From the NCBI RefSeq assembly GCF_018139145.2, contig NC_059474.1, forward strand, positions 39,078,344 to 39,142,343: DNA of 64,000 nucleotides, given 5' to 3'. This document shows, piece after piece, positions 25,051 through 38,237 of this stretch (within the stretch, counting starts at the first letter, position 1; every line of letters begins with the position of its first letter). The position numbers were made by a program, and so were the translations under genes. The notes beneath the pieces are model-generated. The model did no database searches, was not told where the DNA came from, and saw nothing but the letters and a program-made list of their open reading frames with translations. Source of the DNA: Gymnogyps californianus. Lineage: Eukaryota > Chordata > Aves > Accipitriformes > Cathartidae.

Positions 25051-25199
25051 AACATACAGATATACACATACTGAAATGGTCTTGTGACCTTTCTGGTGTA
25101 CTACACTTGCAAAGAGGCATTAGGCAGCTGCTTAAATTTAGCTTATTTTCTGCCATAAGCTTTAGTGAGAAAGGTGGAATAAAATAAGTGGACTATTAT
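25051..25199. other. non-coding spacer, nothing recognised
   Basis: Ordinary AT-rich sequence between the alternating tract and the homeobox-motif-rich block. Opposing short frames on the two strands overlap here, and neither looks like protein. Confidence 0.5.
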
Positions 25200-25445
25200 A
25201 GCTTTCAGTCAGGAGTTTTAATTGGCATTAATTAAATTGGCTTCCAAAGGGCACATTATGGGGACTTCCCCGTTTAAATAATTAGTCCATGTTTGTCAAA
25301 CACATTAGTTCTGGTAGAAAGCCAAATTCAAAAAGAGGAGATACAGACCAGGTAAGTGTTAATCTTAAGTGCCTCCTAATTGTTTTGCACTAATTATTGG
25401 GAGCTTTTATTATGCAACTGTTAATAGTATTGCAACTTTCTTCAG
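25200..25445. promoter_or_regulatory. candidate conserved non-coding element
   Basis: The block is dense in homeodomain-type cores and related motifs, such as TTAATTGGCATTAATTAAATTGG, ATAATTAGTC, CTAATTGTTTTGC, CTAATTATTGG and TTATGCAACTG. It has balanced complexity and no simple repeats or transposon similarity. That texture is common in vertebrate developmental enhancers. This is an inference from motif density only; conservation in other species is not visible here. Confidence 0.25.
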
Positions 25446-27384
25446 TAAGAAGCACTTACTGGTTCTGGACTGAATACGTCTTTTACACTAACAAATCTCC
25501 TAGTGGAAGCATGAAAAATATGTAGGAGTGTCCAGGAATTGTTTGGAGTCAATAAGTCTTCCTCTTCCTATACAACTCCAAAGTAAATGACTTCTCATTT
25601 AGTAAAGCCAGAAAGTAATTTTCTTAAAGCCTTGTTTTGTTTAGCACAGAAACAATAAACTTTTGTGTGTATTTTTATTTCACTAGTTAGTAAAATATTA
25701 TGTGGAAACTAAAATATTGAAGGTCTGTGTATTCTGCTTGACAGAATTATGTTTCCATAATAATGGAACTCCCTTCTTGTCCAGTTTGAGGCTCAAAAAA
25801 AAAAAACCAAACCTCTTACATTTTTTTTTATTTCCTAAATTTCACTTCCTACTCAAAAAGTTTAGTGAATACAAAATATATCCAAGTGCTTTTTGTTACT
25901 AAGGACATTACTTCTACCTTGCTGTCAGATATTGCAAAATCTGCATTCAAACAGCTTGTAAATGCACTGAAAAGATATGCCTTAAATGATTTCTTTCCCA
26001 GCTATCTATCCAGGATTTCTGCATAAAGAGCACTTTTACTTTTAGGATTAAGAAGTTAGAACTGGAATTGTTAGATGCATGGAGATCTTTCTTTCTCACC
26101 TGGAGATAACCAGCGAAAACATTTAATGAATGTTATCTAAGTGTTAAGATTCGGTAGGGTTTGGTGAATCATTTAGCCTACGCATATTTTATTTCAGCAA
26201 TCTGGGGAACAAAATTCTTTTGGGAGAGAAGAAGAAAAAGGCTTGTTTTGTTTTGTTTCTTTAAATTAACTGTGTATATTAATGTTTCAGAAGTGATTAG
26301 ACATATAAAAAATGGTAGAACCCTCTCTTGCTGAATGAGGAGAAACCATCACCACCTATCAAAACAAGGCTATGTCTCAGCAAAGAGCCTGGTACAAAGA
26401 ACAGAGCACAATATTGCAAGATAATCTCTATTAAGATTGAAAAGAACAGTGATAAATCAAATTCAATAATTTTTGAGCATAATTTGAATGAGTGATACCT
26501 AAGTTAGAGGAGGATTAGTGTTCAGCGATTTTCCATATTTAATCCAAGAGAGGAAAACGTGGCAGCCTAATGACTTGTCAGCATCTAGAGGGACTCACTT
26601 TCATGACTGCAATAAAGGATGTTGGAAATTCAAGAATTTAAATCATGCTTAAGTCAACACAGGATGATTATGCTATTTTTCCTTTCTAGCAAAACTCCTC
26701 ATAGCATCTAGCAGACATGTTTTAATCTGCTTAACTTGTATTTACATTGATTTTTTTTTCTTTATAGCCTTTCTCCAATAAGTCTTGATGTAAGACAATA
26801 GGGTTTGATAATTTCACTGAGGAAAATCACTGTATAATACTGCACAAGTGCAGGAATGCTGCCAAAACATGAATTTCCTTAAAGTTGCATTATTCTACTT
26901 CTGAAGTGTCTAGCTTTCAGACCAAAGAACCTGGGCTGTAATATTTCTCTGCCAGTTCTGTAGCCCTTCCTACTGAGACATTTTTCTCTAGGCATGCACT
27001 TTTGTCCACTGCATGCAAAGAGGCCCTGTGCAACTAGGATGTACACAGGTTAGAAACACACAGCAGCTGTGTGTGTGGCTAATACATATAGTGGATAGGT
27101 ATGGTACCAGGTTAAGCATTAATGTACTTATCAGTTCTGAGACTCCTGAATAATCTCTGCTGGCCAGTAAGTGGTCAGTCAGGTGTGGAGTGTCACCTTC
27201 CATAATCCTGGAAATGTCTGACCTTTGACCTTGCTGATTTGTCGTGTTGAAGTTGCCTGCTTTTTCTTACAGTGTTAGATTTTCCACGTCTGTGTTTTTT
27301 CCTTGTGATTCCCTGAGCTGCCAACTATTGTCATTGCAACAATTTCTCTTCTGCCTATGTTATTACTTATTTCATGTGGCTCTC
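25446..27384. other. non-coding stretch, no gene seen
   Basis: Only short frames (at most about 73 codons) without protein character. An A run interrupts 25795-25806, and a T-rich patch follows. No repeat family is recognised. Confidence 0.5.
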
Positions 27385-27480
27385 ATTCATGTACCCTCAA
27401 AGCTTAACAACAACCTTCTCAGTAAGACTGAGCCAAGGTCACCCAGCTGTGCTGCACCAAAGTAGTCCTGGGGTCAGAGA
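27385..27480 (+). mobile_element. possible MIR SINE remnant
   Basis: The order 'acaacaacc', 'gactgagccaaggtcacccagctg' and 'ggggtcagagagctcaactc' resembles the MIR core ('acaacaaccctatgagg ... aactgaggcaaggtcacacagct ... ggattcaaac'). The match is short and gapped, so the call is tentative. Confidence 0.4.
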
Positions 27481-27718
27481 GCTCAACTCAAGGGCTATGG
27501 GTTATGCTCTGTCTATAGTGTAAGTTATCTAACTGCTTGCATTATAAAAACATTTTATGTAGCTTATAAATTAGCAGTCACAAATTAAAACTTCTGTAAC
27601 TATTTCATTCTGTAGTCTTTATCAGATAGGATAAAGAATTTTATTTACAGGATATAGTACTGAATGATTATTCTGTCTCTGAGAAAGAGGTAGAGGGAAA
27701 CCCTTATGATGTCTGGAA

Positions 27719-27738
27719 TATGTATGTATGTATGTATG
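27719..27738. repeat. (TATG)5 microsatellite
   Basis: Five perfect TATG units. They are likely length-variable, and no gene overlaps. Confidence 0.95.
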
Positions 27739-30700
27739 TTACTACAAATCTTTCTTTGAAAGCATGTAGCTTCAGATTTTGGAGGAGGGATTCAGATACT
27801 TTCCAGTGTTTTCTCCTGACACCTACAGCAACAGAAAATGACATGCTAGTAACACAGCTTAGATGTAAGCACGTTTTATGATTTTGGGAGTGGGTGTGAG
27901 AGTACAGTACAATTGCTGTATTTCCTGACCATTTTGAGCTTTGTTGAGGGGGGTGTGAAGGCACAATGAGCATGGTGCAGTTCTTAACAATACTTGCTTT
28001 TCCTAATTTTAATTACTAGACCTGATGGCAAATCTCTCTCTCATAAGACGAGGGGAAAAATTCCTAATAAAGACTGGGAAGGGAACCAACAGTTTTATAC
28101 CCTTGAGGTCAGTGGATAGGTGTAAAAAGCAGGTGCCTAAGAGAAAATATAGAGAGAACAGAAGAGAAGACAACTAGGTTTTGGAATACATGGGAACAGA
28201 GAGAGATTTGGGCAAGGGCAGTAGCATGTGCTGGAGGGTGAAAAGTAAAATGGAGAGAGAGATCAGCTTTAGACAGAGTGTGAAAGGCAGCACTAGAACA
28301 GCAACAGTAAGAGTTTATGCAATGAGAACATGCTACTTTCCAGAACCAGAAAAGCTGTAAGTATTTATATAACTTCAAAACATTGGACCTAAACTATTGT
28401 CTTGAGACACTTTTTTCTCTGTGGTTAAAAGACAGTTCTATGGCATAATTCTTCAGTGGGATTTAGCATATGTCAGGCAGTGATTACATATGCTTGTTTG
28501 TTTTCAGTGAGCACCAAACCTCCAGCCAAAGTTTTTGTTTTAATCTGAAAATAAACCAGAGTCTGTGACATTGGTGTGACTCTGGCACTTGTATCTATTC
28601 TGTCATAACAGTCTGCACAGATTTCTATTTCAGCCCTTGGCAAAAGAATCTGTGTGCCCAGTTCTCACTGATCTGAACGCACATCAGGCATTTAGGGATT
28701 TTTTATAGGCTGAGAAAGTTGGAAAATAACTCCACAAATTATTTTGAAAAATGGGAATGCCAGATCTGTTTCTTTCCTTTTTGAATAGTCTTTTCCTTCT
28801 GTTTCTGTGATGAAATTAGTATTGTTTTTAGGCAGTTGGCAACGAGAACTGTGGATTGGTACTTATTAACTCATTTTAGTTACATAATGTAAAACTAGCA
28901 TGCAACAAAGAAATGTCTTTGTGAAGGAGGAGGAAGGATGTTTGCATTAAGTGGGAAGGATGCATCTCCTTTAGTGTTCAGAGAGCACTTTTCAAGTAGA
29001 TTTCCTGATTTTTCTCACTTTCTGTGCTTTGATTCACATTATGGCATGGTCTTGAAATGTAGGAACTGGATTTGTCTTGGATGAAACTTAATTGGATTGT
29101 GCTCTAGAGGTGCATTGCACACTGGTCGCAAATGGGCAGGCAGTCAATGACTATAGCCAGTTTAAAACAAATGAAGCCCAGCAACAACCAAACAAAATCC
29201 TGAAATGTGTACAGTGTTTGTCTCAACAGAGCCACTGTCATTGGTTCTACACAACTTGATGTATATAGTCTCACACTTTCATCACATACCAATGAACTGT
29301 GTCTCAGTCAAAACACTTTATTTCAATGGAGCCCAAGCCTCTAAAGGTCCAGTTGCCTTGGGTAGCTGAAATTGTTATCTAGATTAAGAAAACAGCAGCA
29401 ATGAAATCCTGTATCTGTCGTTTGTGTTTGTCTTCAAGAAGACTGACTTAACTTCCTTTTGTCACAGATCACGAGCTGAACCACACTGACTGTGGTGCAA
29501 GAAGCAACACTAATCACTAATGTAGTGCCTAGTAGTGGCACGGTCATGAGTCCTGACTTAAACCCAAAGGAGCAAACCATGAACTCAATACTGGTAGCCC
29601 GTGACCATAAACATGCATCAGATTTTGTGATGCTGTTAATTCAGATATGTTCTCATCAGATCTCTCTATAAAATTCCAACTCTAATTTAGGGCCGTCTGT
29701 TCATTTGTCAGACACCTAAGTTCACTTGTTCATAAATACTTTAAAGATTAATTCTGTTAACAATACTCACACTGCACTTCCTGGCTGCTGTAATCATTCA
29801 ATAACTTCTTTCTGAGCATCTAATGAAAAGATTAGGACACCTTCCCCTCTATCTCTTTAAGTCACAGATTGCACTCTTTCTTTTTTTTTTTTTTTGGTAC
29901 TGTAGATTTTAATAAATCATTTTGAGTAAAAGGCCTGGTAAAACTAATAAAATAAAAATCCTATGCTGATATTGTTTCTATAATGAAATCGTATACAAAG
30001 AAAAGCAGCACATTTCACCAGAGTATTTTTGAACCATTTTCTTAATGAAAAGAAGAACCTCAAGTTATAATCTTTGCATTCAGGAACAGTTTTCATTATT
30101 CATTTAAGAGGCCAGCATTAGATTTATGAATGTCTCCAAAAAGAATGACAATAACTTTTCTATGTTTACTCTTCTCAGATTCTGCCCAGCTGAAGTAATA
30201 AAATTCTGTTATGACAAAAAAAAAATTAAAATAAGACTTGAAATTTTTCACAAAAGTGCAGAGTAAATGAAGGAGAAGAGCAAGTAAGGGCTGACTTTTT
30301 TCCATGAAACAGAATTAACTCCAGTGTCTAAAATTTAGGAAGAAAAGCAGAGTATTATCCTATGAATCATACTTATATTAATCTATTTTTTTCTTCAGGT
30401 GGTGGGATCTTGTACAAGGGGAAAAATAAAATTAATATATGATAATATGTATATGTATAAAATAGAAATTTACAACTACCTGACACCTTTTGAATCCTTT
30501 GTCTGTAAGTAGTAATGTAAGAATGTTTTTATGGGTGGCTGTGGAGCTAGGTTTCAGCTCTGTGACTTCAGCTTGTGACTAATCATTCATGAATGAGTAT
30601 ATTTATTAATCCAATTATAGGTCACGGAGAGCTGCCCCTCAGCAACTCCAAAAAAATTTATTTGCTCCTTGCAGATATGTAGGTATGAGATAAATACATA

Positions 30701-31639
30701 ATGTTCCTATGGATCTATAGAGGATTACACAGAATTATTGCTCTGTTACGGAAACTTGATAGCAGTAGATTTTTCATATTCTGAATATTACAGGTTTCTT
30801 TTTCCCTCCAAATTTTTTCCTGTGGTTCAAGTCCCACTAGAATCTGCTTGTACTTTGCCCAAAGCTTCCCCCTGTCCATGACTACCTGTTGTTCATTCCT
30901 CATTTTTTTGTATATGGGACATGGGGTACAGAAATGCTTTTGTGTTGAATTACACAAAATGCAGTAATTGACACATAAGGAGATCATTCTACTTAATGCA
31001 GAAAGTTTTTGTCTTGGTAATTTCAATCCTTTGTGATAAGTATTCATCATTTTAAAAGAACCATTTATTGACATCACTGAATACTGCCTGTGGCTATTAC
31101 ATGTTCTGACCTTGGGAAATCAGTTATGCCCACTAAACAGGTTACCACAGTCCTATTAAATGCTTGTTCCTCTGAAAACTCAAATACAACACCACCTTGA
31201 AAGGCTGATTTAAAATAAATAAATAAATGAACTTCACTGTAAGTCAACATTGAAAATTTTTAAAAGCTATTTGTTAGTTTTACAAAATCCAAAGAAGGTT
31301 AGGAATCCTGATGACACATGAATTCCCTGTTTTCTCAAAAATTTTGGTTCAGACATTAAGTTCCTGTTCCCCTAGAATACCAAATTGTAAATGACTCTTT
31401 CATTATTATCAGACTGACATCCTTTTGTTTCGTTGCAGTTAGACATTCTTTGATCATGAAGGCTCTTATTGCATTATTAAACAAAAGTATTGGAGCCCTG
31501 AGGTAGGGAGATGGGAAATTCAACTCAAAGCATTTTCCATAACCTCTGACTTGATGAAGTTATTTCTGAACAATTTGTTAAAGCCCATTAAATGGAAACA
31601 TTTGGGCATCACATACTTGTGTGATGTCTGACTTGGGTA
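27739..31639. other. non-coding stretch, no gene established
   Basis: The longest frame in the whole window lies here (30715-31077 on the - strand, 120 codons), but its product is not recognisable and resembles no repeat-encoded protein I know. A purine-rich block at about 28110-28280 is unassigned. A T run lies at about 29879-29896. Nothing else is recognised. Confidence 0.5.
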
Positions 31640-31860
31640 ATTGTGTCTTCAGGTCTCAGAGGCTTAGCTCAGTGCAAGCCTGGTGTGCCCCTGACGAACA
31701 AGTCTAAGGCAGAAGTGCAGCAAAAGGAATTCTGACTCCTCTCCCTGGCACGTCCTGTGTTCCCAGACTTCTTATTGCGCGTGAGCCAGGGAGAACCTGC
31801 CTCTCAAATACTCTGTGTCTGAGAGGTCTCAGTCAGCACTTTGGGATGAATGCACCTGTC
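31640..31860. other. GC-richer island with imperfect hairpin
   Basis: Base composition shifts here to roughly half G+C, with several CpGs, against about one third around it. TCTCCCTGG plus CACG (31740-31752) pairs with CGTG plus CCAGGGAGA (31780-31794), with a 2-nt bulge and a 27-nt loop. A splice-acceptor-like CTTCAG lies just before GTCTCAG at about 31653. The sequence TTAGCTCAGTG resembles a tRNA-type A box, but no B box follows. It may be an exon of a non-coding transcript, a conserved element or an unrecognised old repeat; I cannot decide. Confidence 0.35.
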
Positions 31861-32771
31861 AACTTGATACTTACAGCCATCTTATCAAAAACAGTCATGC
31901 ATGGATAAATGAAATGCAGAATGATGGCAATTTTGAATTCACAACAAGAAGTCACAGGTTTTCATTGCAGTAAAAGAAAATTAGTTGCAAAATATTTCAT
32001 GTCTATTTGACTTCGATATTAATTAGGGAAATACAGACATCAAAGTTCACAGAATGTGTAGGTATGTGTGTGTATTAGACATTGGCTAAAATGTATCTGT
32101 TAAAATGAAAAAAAGGTCAGCATAGTCTTAATACATGCAATTTTTAATAATGTTCATATCTTTAGGAGAGGACAATATATTTTCATGAAATTAAACAAAC
32201 CTCATACTTTTAGTTGCTTTTGCAATAGACACCTTGGCACTGACAAACATGCAGGCTTAAGAGCGAATTGAAAACACCCAGGCTGAGGTGTCAGAAAATA
32301 ATTGCTTCATAGAACTAGTGTTTATCTCTCAGAGGTCACAGCTTTTCTTAAAAAGAGAACTATCCATGCTTGTTACAGGGGGCTTCATCCTTTAAGTTTT
32401 GTTTTATGCACAAATGGAGGTGTTCTGTAGATTACACCTTCCACCTATGAGAGCGTATCAAAAAAGTGAGGAAAAAATAAAGGCGTTGTATTTGTCCTAA
32501 AGAATTCACAGGCCAGATCACTAGAAATCTTTACATTGAATTAATGTGACAGGCTGACTTGCTATTATATATAGCTTCCTGGTTTGTATTACAGTAATGA
32601 ATAGTTTTGATGAAAGTCATGAGGAAAATAAAGGTAAGTGCACTAGATGCTTTAATATTTGAGCTATTTAAGAAACACTGTGAACACTAAGGTCAGTAAC
32701 CAGTTAAATATGTCCTGGAGTGCTGATTCTCCAAATATATTAGAAAGCACCAGGTTTTGGTATTTAGTTTC

Positions 32772-32833
32772 TGGGTTTTTTTTTGGTTGGTTGGGTTTGG
32801 GTTTGTTTTTTTGTTTTGTTTTGTTTTTTTTTT
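32772..32833. repeat. T/G-rich low-complexity tract
   Basis: Only T and G over about 62 bases, grading from TTGG and TTTGGG units into TTTTG units. Similar tracts recur at 44791-44831 and 59472-59538. They may be the reverse complement of A-rich CAAAA tails or simple slippage products. Confidence 0.9.
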
Positions 32834-34373
32834 GATTGCAGTTGTTTCTATGTATAGAATGTGATTCTTGCCTCTTTATAGAAAGAGGTGATTATTTGAG
32901 CTAGATGACATGTGGTAGTAAGATATATTCAGTTTATCCAGGGAATGAATGACCATGTAGATGCATCAGTCTAACCTCTAGAGAACAAATTCAACCTGTC
33001 CTGCTACAAGCCTACATTTTGTTTATGAAATTTAGTGCACACTGCCTGAAGTTCCAGTCTGCTTTCACACTTTTTTTACAGGAGCAACTGCTTTAAACTT
33101 GGCGTGTATCAAGGATAGTAATTGTCATATCAGAATATTATTGTAGCCAGTTAGGTATTGAGAACTTTCACTAATGAAAAATGCAACTGAAAGTGACTGG
33201 GGAGAACAGTTCTTGTGGTTTAAAAGTGACTGGATAATATTGTCTGAACAGTTTGATGGAAATCTTTAAATGAGTATTGTATATGGACCTGAACATGCCC
33301 AAATCAGCAAACTTGAAATTAGCAGTTATTTTAAAAACATTTTTTCAGAATTTAAGTTAGGCTTTCAAAATCCTCAACATCTAATTTCACTGAAATTAAA
33401 ACAGTGTGACATTGCTCAAAACACTCCTGAACTGTACATAAACAAAAATGAAATTAAGTAAGTATAATAAAACCATTAGATGAGTAGCTCTACAGGAAAA
33501 TGGATCTAACTCAGCAGTAAGAAGAGTGACACTGGCAACAAAACAAGTTAAAGCTCCCCACACTCATTTTTATCCTATATTTTGAAGCGGAAGCAATAGA
33601 GCAAGAAGCTTGACTGCAGGTTTATTGGTCAGAGGCTTGATCCTGTTTTTTATCAAACAATATAATGAAATTATAATGACAGTAAATAATTAAATCACAG
33701 CAAAATCTTTGGGAGAGTAATTTAAAAGTAGCAAAAGATAAAACACCTGGCTGTTTTGAGGCAAAAATATGATTGGATTTATATGTAGGAGTGTGCTACA
33801 GGTAACTGTCTCTAATTAACACCTCACATCAAACATGGACAAAATGGCAAACATGCAACCATTTGGGACTGATGTTAGATCCACAGAAAAAGCTTTCTAT
33901 CCTGGCAAGTAATTATAGAGGTGAAGAGAGAGGGAAAACTACTTACACTGAAATTAGCCACACCAGTGAAACCTTTACAATTGAATCAGCGTTTGGGAAA
34001 ATAAAAGTAGCTGGACTACAAAAATGAACACATTTGTTTTCTAGTCATAAAGCAGATATTCAGAGTACTAGATGATCTGCAGAGTATTTAATTGCTGTTG
34101 TGGTGAGCATCTATCACACATTAGTGCTGTTACGGATGTTGCTTAAGGTTTCATTTTAGTCAAATTGTACAGCTCTACTTGTATGAGTTGTACTGAAATA
34201 GATGACATTACTCACCTGACTAAGCTTAGCAATATTTGACCCATTAGCTCTTAATTTGTGGGTTAAATTTCTTTTCATAAATAGTTTATAGGCATCATGT
34301 TGCTTATTGCACATTCATTTCCTTTTTCAGAAACTCATCTTTGAGTCTTGGTTTGTACTGAAAGCAAATGGCC

Positions 34374-34398
34374 ATTATTATTATTATTATTATTATTT
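34374..34398. repeat. (ATT)8 microsatellite
   Basis: Eight consecutive ATT units plus one base, perfect. A likely length-polymorphic site. Confidence 0.95.
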
Positions 34399-34767
34399 TG
34401 CCTTCATGAAAAAATAACTAAGTAGCACTAATTCTGGTTTCCATGGTTAGAGGTTGTCAATAAATTATTAACATGAAAATGACTGACCTTGGGGAAAAAT
34501 GATGGCTGTAGAGTTAAAGAAAAATTATAGGCTTTTTGAAAATCATTTTGAGCCATTTATGATTAACATTTCTGTAGGTAGCTTGAAAGACTTAAGTTGG
34601 TTTTCGCATTAGATGAATTTTTTATCCCACATGCATATGTTTTCTTTAATAATCAAATTTCATTGCTAGCACTGTGAATCAAGCTCCACTAACTCTGAAT
34701 TTTTCCTCTATGCCTCTGTGGGGTTTTTTTTTGCTCCTGCTAGTCTATATTTTCTCCTAAAATAAAA

Positions 34768-34791
34768 TAGAGCACAACTTATTGTGCTCTA
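34768..34791. repeat. perfect 10-bp hairpin, 4-nt loop
   Basis: TAGAGCACAA (34768-34777) and TTGTGCTCTA (34782-34791) are exact reverse complements across CTTA. It is flanked by A/T-rich sequence, with no gene nearby. Confidence 0.95.
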
Positions 34792-37700
34792 AAATAAATA
34801 AATTAAATATTTTTGTGTCGATTATGTACACAGACATGTTCTATATAATTCTCTTTAGTATGTTTCTGCTGATAGCCTGCAGAATGGCAGAATGATGACT
34901 TTGAGTTATATGGTAACCTGTAGCACCAAAAATGTCTTATCTTTCTTATAAATAAGTATTTAGATAAATATTTCCAAAACTTCTGTAATGTATGCTATGT
35001 AGGTACTCAAGAATCATGGTCCTTTGCTTCAAACTCTTTGTTCCTTTATTGAGACATGTGGTCTAAATCATGGAACTAGTCCTATTTACTTAAGTGGAAT
35101 TGTGGTGCAAGCATATGTGCAGGTTGTGTGTCTGAGTTGCATTCTGTTCTAGGTATTTGAGATAACAGCGTGCCAAATGAATAAAAACATTTTCTCATGA
35201 AGAAAGAAGATACTCCAGGAATAGATAAGCAGAATGTTGAATTTTCTATCTGATTGTGAAACTAGTTTAGAACACCTAGTAACAGACCCTATATCTTAGT
35301 GCCAGTCTTTTTGATCAAATGGTTTTTCAGGTTGCTAAATAGGAGCTATACTGCTTTCCAAAGGCTTTCACATCATTTGTTTTTAACTCCTGCAAAGATT
35401 CTCCCTTTCATTCATCGTTTACTTTCATTTACCAGCCATTTTAGCAGCTTGGTTCATTTAGCTTATGTGATGGCACTTGTTTATCCATGACAACTCCTGT
35501 TATTAATTTCACATATAAAATGTACCATTACGAAAAAAAACTGCCAAAAAGCAGGAGCTGTAATCAAATACTTCATACAAAAATGAGTTATGTCTCTGAA
35601 TACAATAAAAAAGGATCCATTTTCAGCACCCAAAACAGTTTAAAATTCATCATTCATCCTGTTTTCTCATGTACTGTTAATACCAAATTATTATCTAGCA
35701 GAGACCTTTTACAAATCAAATGTAAGTTCTGACTGGTTTTTTAACCAGTTTTTTAACCACACTATTTTAAGAAAATCAACAAAAAAACCCCAATAAAAAA
35801 GCCCCACCAGCATTTATTTTTGTGTGTTGGTAGACTACAGGAAAGTCATATTTTACATAGCCAACTTGACAGTTGCTTATTCCTTTATGGACAAATTCTG
35901 TTGCTCTTCCTCAGAAAACACAGATGACATACATATTATAGTTTTGCCAAAGAACAATCCTCTGTGTTTGTGGGACTAACTTTTTGCAGTACATGAAGTG
36001 CCACACTGTACATCTTCCCTGTCAAAGCTTTGATCCAGATTTGGTGAGGTTCATCTAGTATATTCAATTATAGCCATTTGCTTATCACTGAAGTAATGGA
36101 ACATGTGCACAACTGGTAGTAGTATACATTCCAATGGACACACTTTTTCAACTGAGACCTTTATTTTCAATTCTGTTTGGTTTTAAGCACCCTCTGTTTT
36201 TCCTCATTTTGTTAATATAACATAAGGATGATTCTTTGTTGCTTCTTAGTGTAACCCATCTTATGTATACATGTGTACATGAGTCTGTGGGTGTATATAT
36301 GTGCAAAACAGAGGTCTAGATATTTTTAAAGTACTTGGAGTTCCACCGATCCATGAATGAAAAAGCTGTAACTGAATTCAAGGTAGTGGGAGAAGAAGGA
36401 GAATGGACTGTTGAAGAAAAAATGTTCAGCCAGCTGTGCTGCAAGGTGTATGGCTTCCAAAGTAATGTTTTAGAAAGTAGAAGTAAGGGCATTGAGAAGG
36501 ACTGATTTTAAAATAACAAGACCTGACTATAGCCTTTAAAAAAGAGCAGAAAACTCACTAATTCAGCATACTTTCTTAGGACCTAGGAACTATTACCCTT
36601 TGCAACAGCAGTATAACTCCTGATATTGCCCTTCAGGCAATGCAATTCCTGCTCATCTCCTTACTGAGCATAGACACACCACAGGTCTTTCAAGTTGTTA
36701 GTGTATTTTATCAAAATCCGAAGAGGCAATATAAACCCATCAGCTATTATTAAATTTAAATTGTATGCTAGTTGTACATTTAATTTCTAGTATTATAGAA
36801 TTATTCTATAAATTCTCATAATATCCTTCATTATCTGCAGTTGCAAGATAGCAGATGTTAGAGACAAGAATGCCTCTGAGTTCCTGCTGGTACAATTCAA
36901 CATTAGAAAATATTTTCATGAAATCATACAATAGTGAACACTGATTTAGTAAAGAACACCAGTAAATTTAAGGCATCCTATTTAGCTAGAGTCAGATAAA
37001 GCTTCATTTATACTCAAGTGAATGCGTTTTTTATCAGAGCTAGAGCTGCATTTAGTTCAACCTTTATATTGGTTTTTTTTTTAAACTTTAACTGTTATTT
37101 CAAAAATGACCCTGGATTATGTTTGTATTTTTTAATTACACTTGCCGTTGCTGTGTTTAACTTAGGTCTACCCTCACTTTAACAAGCACTCTAGTCCTGC
37201 AATCAACAAAACTTTGAGTTTTGGGGGAAATGGGTTGCCACCAGAAATGTCACCATTTTATGATTAAACTGTTGGCAGCTCTGACAAGGCAACATTGTTA
37301 ATGTTGCCATGGCAGAAACTCCATGTTATTTAGTACTATAGGCCTTTGTTGTTTTGGTGTTTCTTGCTTTATGTATTGCTTGAGTCCTGTGTACACAGAG
37401 ATAACATTCATATGTATTGCATTGCAACTCTGGCTTTACTTTGGATTTGTAAATGATTCACAACAAATTGAATCACCCCGTATGTCTTTGAAGTATGTCT
37501 ATGGTATTGTATGAATAACCAAGTTCTTAGGGTAGGAGGAAAATTATTGCACACACATTTGAAACAACTTTGGAAGATATGTATTATACTGTTGAGGATG
37601 ATGACGGCATTGTATGTTCTAGAGTATGAGAATATGATAATATCATATAGTCATTTGAATAATGATATATAAGTTTTCACTGTCTTAACAAATGAAGCAA

Positions 37701-38217
37701 TTTAAAATGTAAGTTGAACAACAATAAGGACTCAGGATGCTTAAGATGAAGCAGAAAATAAAACCAGACTTGAGACAGCAACAAAAGACAGGTAGAAAAG
37801 CAATGAACTGCACAGGTAAAAGATGGAAAAAACCCTAATGTGTCATTTCCCAGTGTGGAAATGCTTATGAATACTGAACGGTGTTTACAGGTATGTAGAG
37901 CACCGAAGCATTGTCCACATCTCTGACATGAAGAGTCAGAAGATGCCGTATGCAGGGGAAGTTACTGGCACCCAGACACCTCTGCAAAATGTGACTGACA
38001 AGGTTTGGAGAGTATGCTTTTGCTTTAGAGCAGTATTTTTGTAAGGAATACTCCCAATCATCCTAAAACTGGTTGGAGTGAAAGGAAACTCACATGTCAA
38101 AGTTAACAGTTCTTTGCAAACATGTATAAGTTTCTGGAAAGCACTGAAAGGAGCTGTGTTTAGCTAATGTTAGTATTAAAGTTTCAAAGAATGGTGTTCA
38201 TTCTTATGCAATGAGCT

Positions 38218-38237
38218 CTAACTCTAAAAAGAGTTAG
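38218..38237. repeat. perfect 8-bp hairpin, 4-nt loop
   Basis: CTAACTCT (38218-38225) and AGAGTTAG (38230-38237) are exact reverse complements across AAAA. It is short and of uncertain meaning, but of the same form as the hairpins at 23476, 34768 and 40651. Confidence 0.9.

Noticed and set aside
27719..27738. TATG microsatellite as a regulatory element
   Set aside because: It is a simple short tandem repeat with no supporting context.
31670..31690. tRNA-like A box (TTAGCTCAGTG)
   Set aside because: No B box, acceptor stem or anticodon arm can be placed around it, so neither a tRNA nor a tRNA-derived SINE can be supported.
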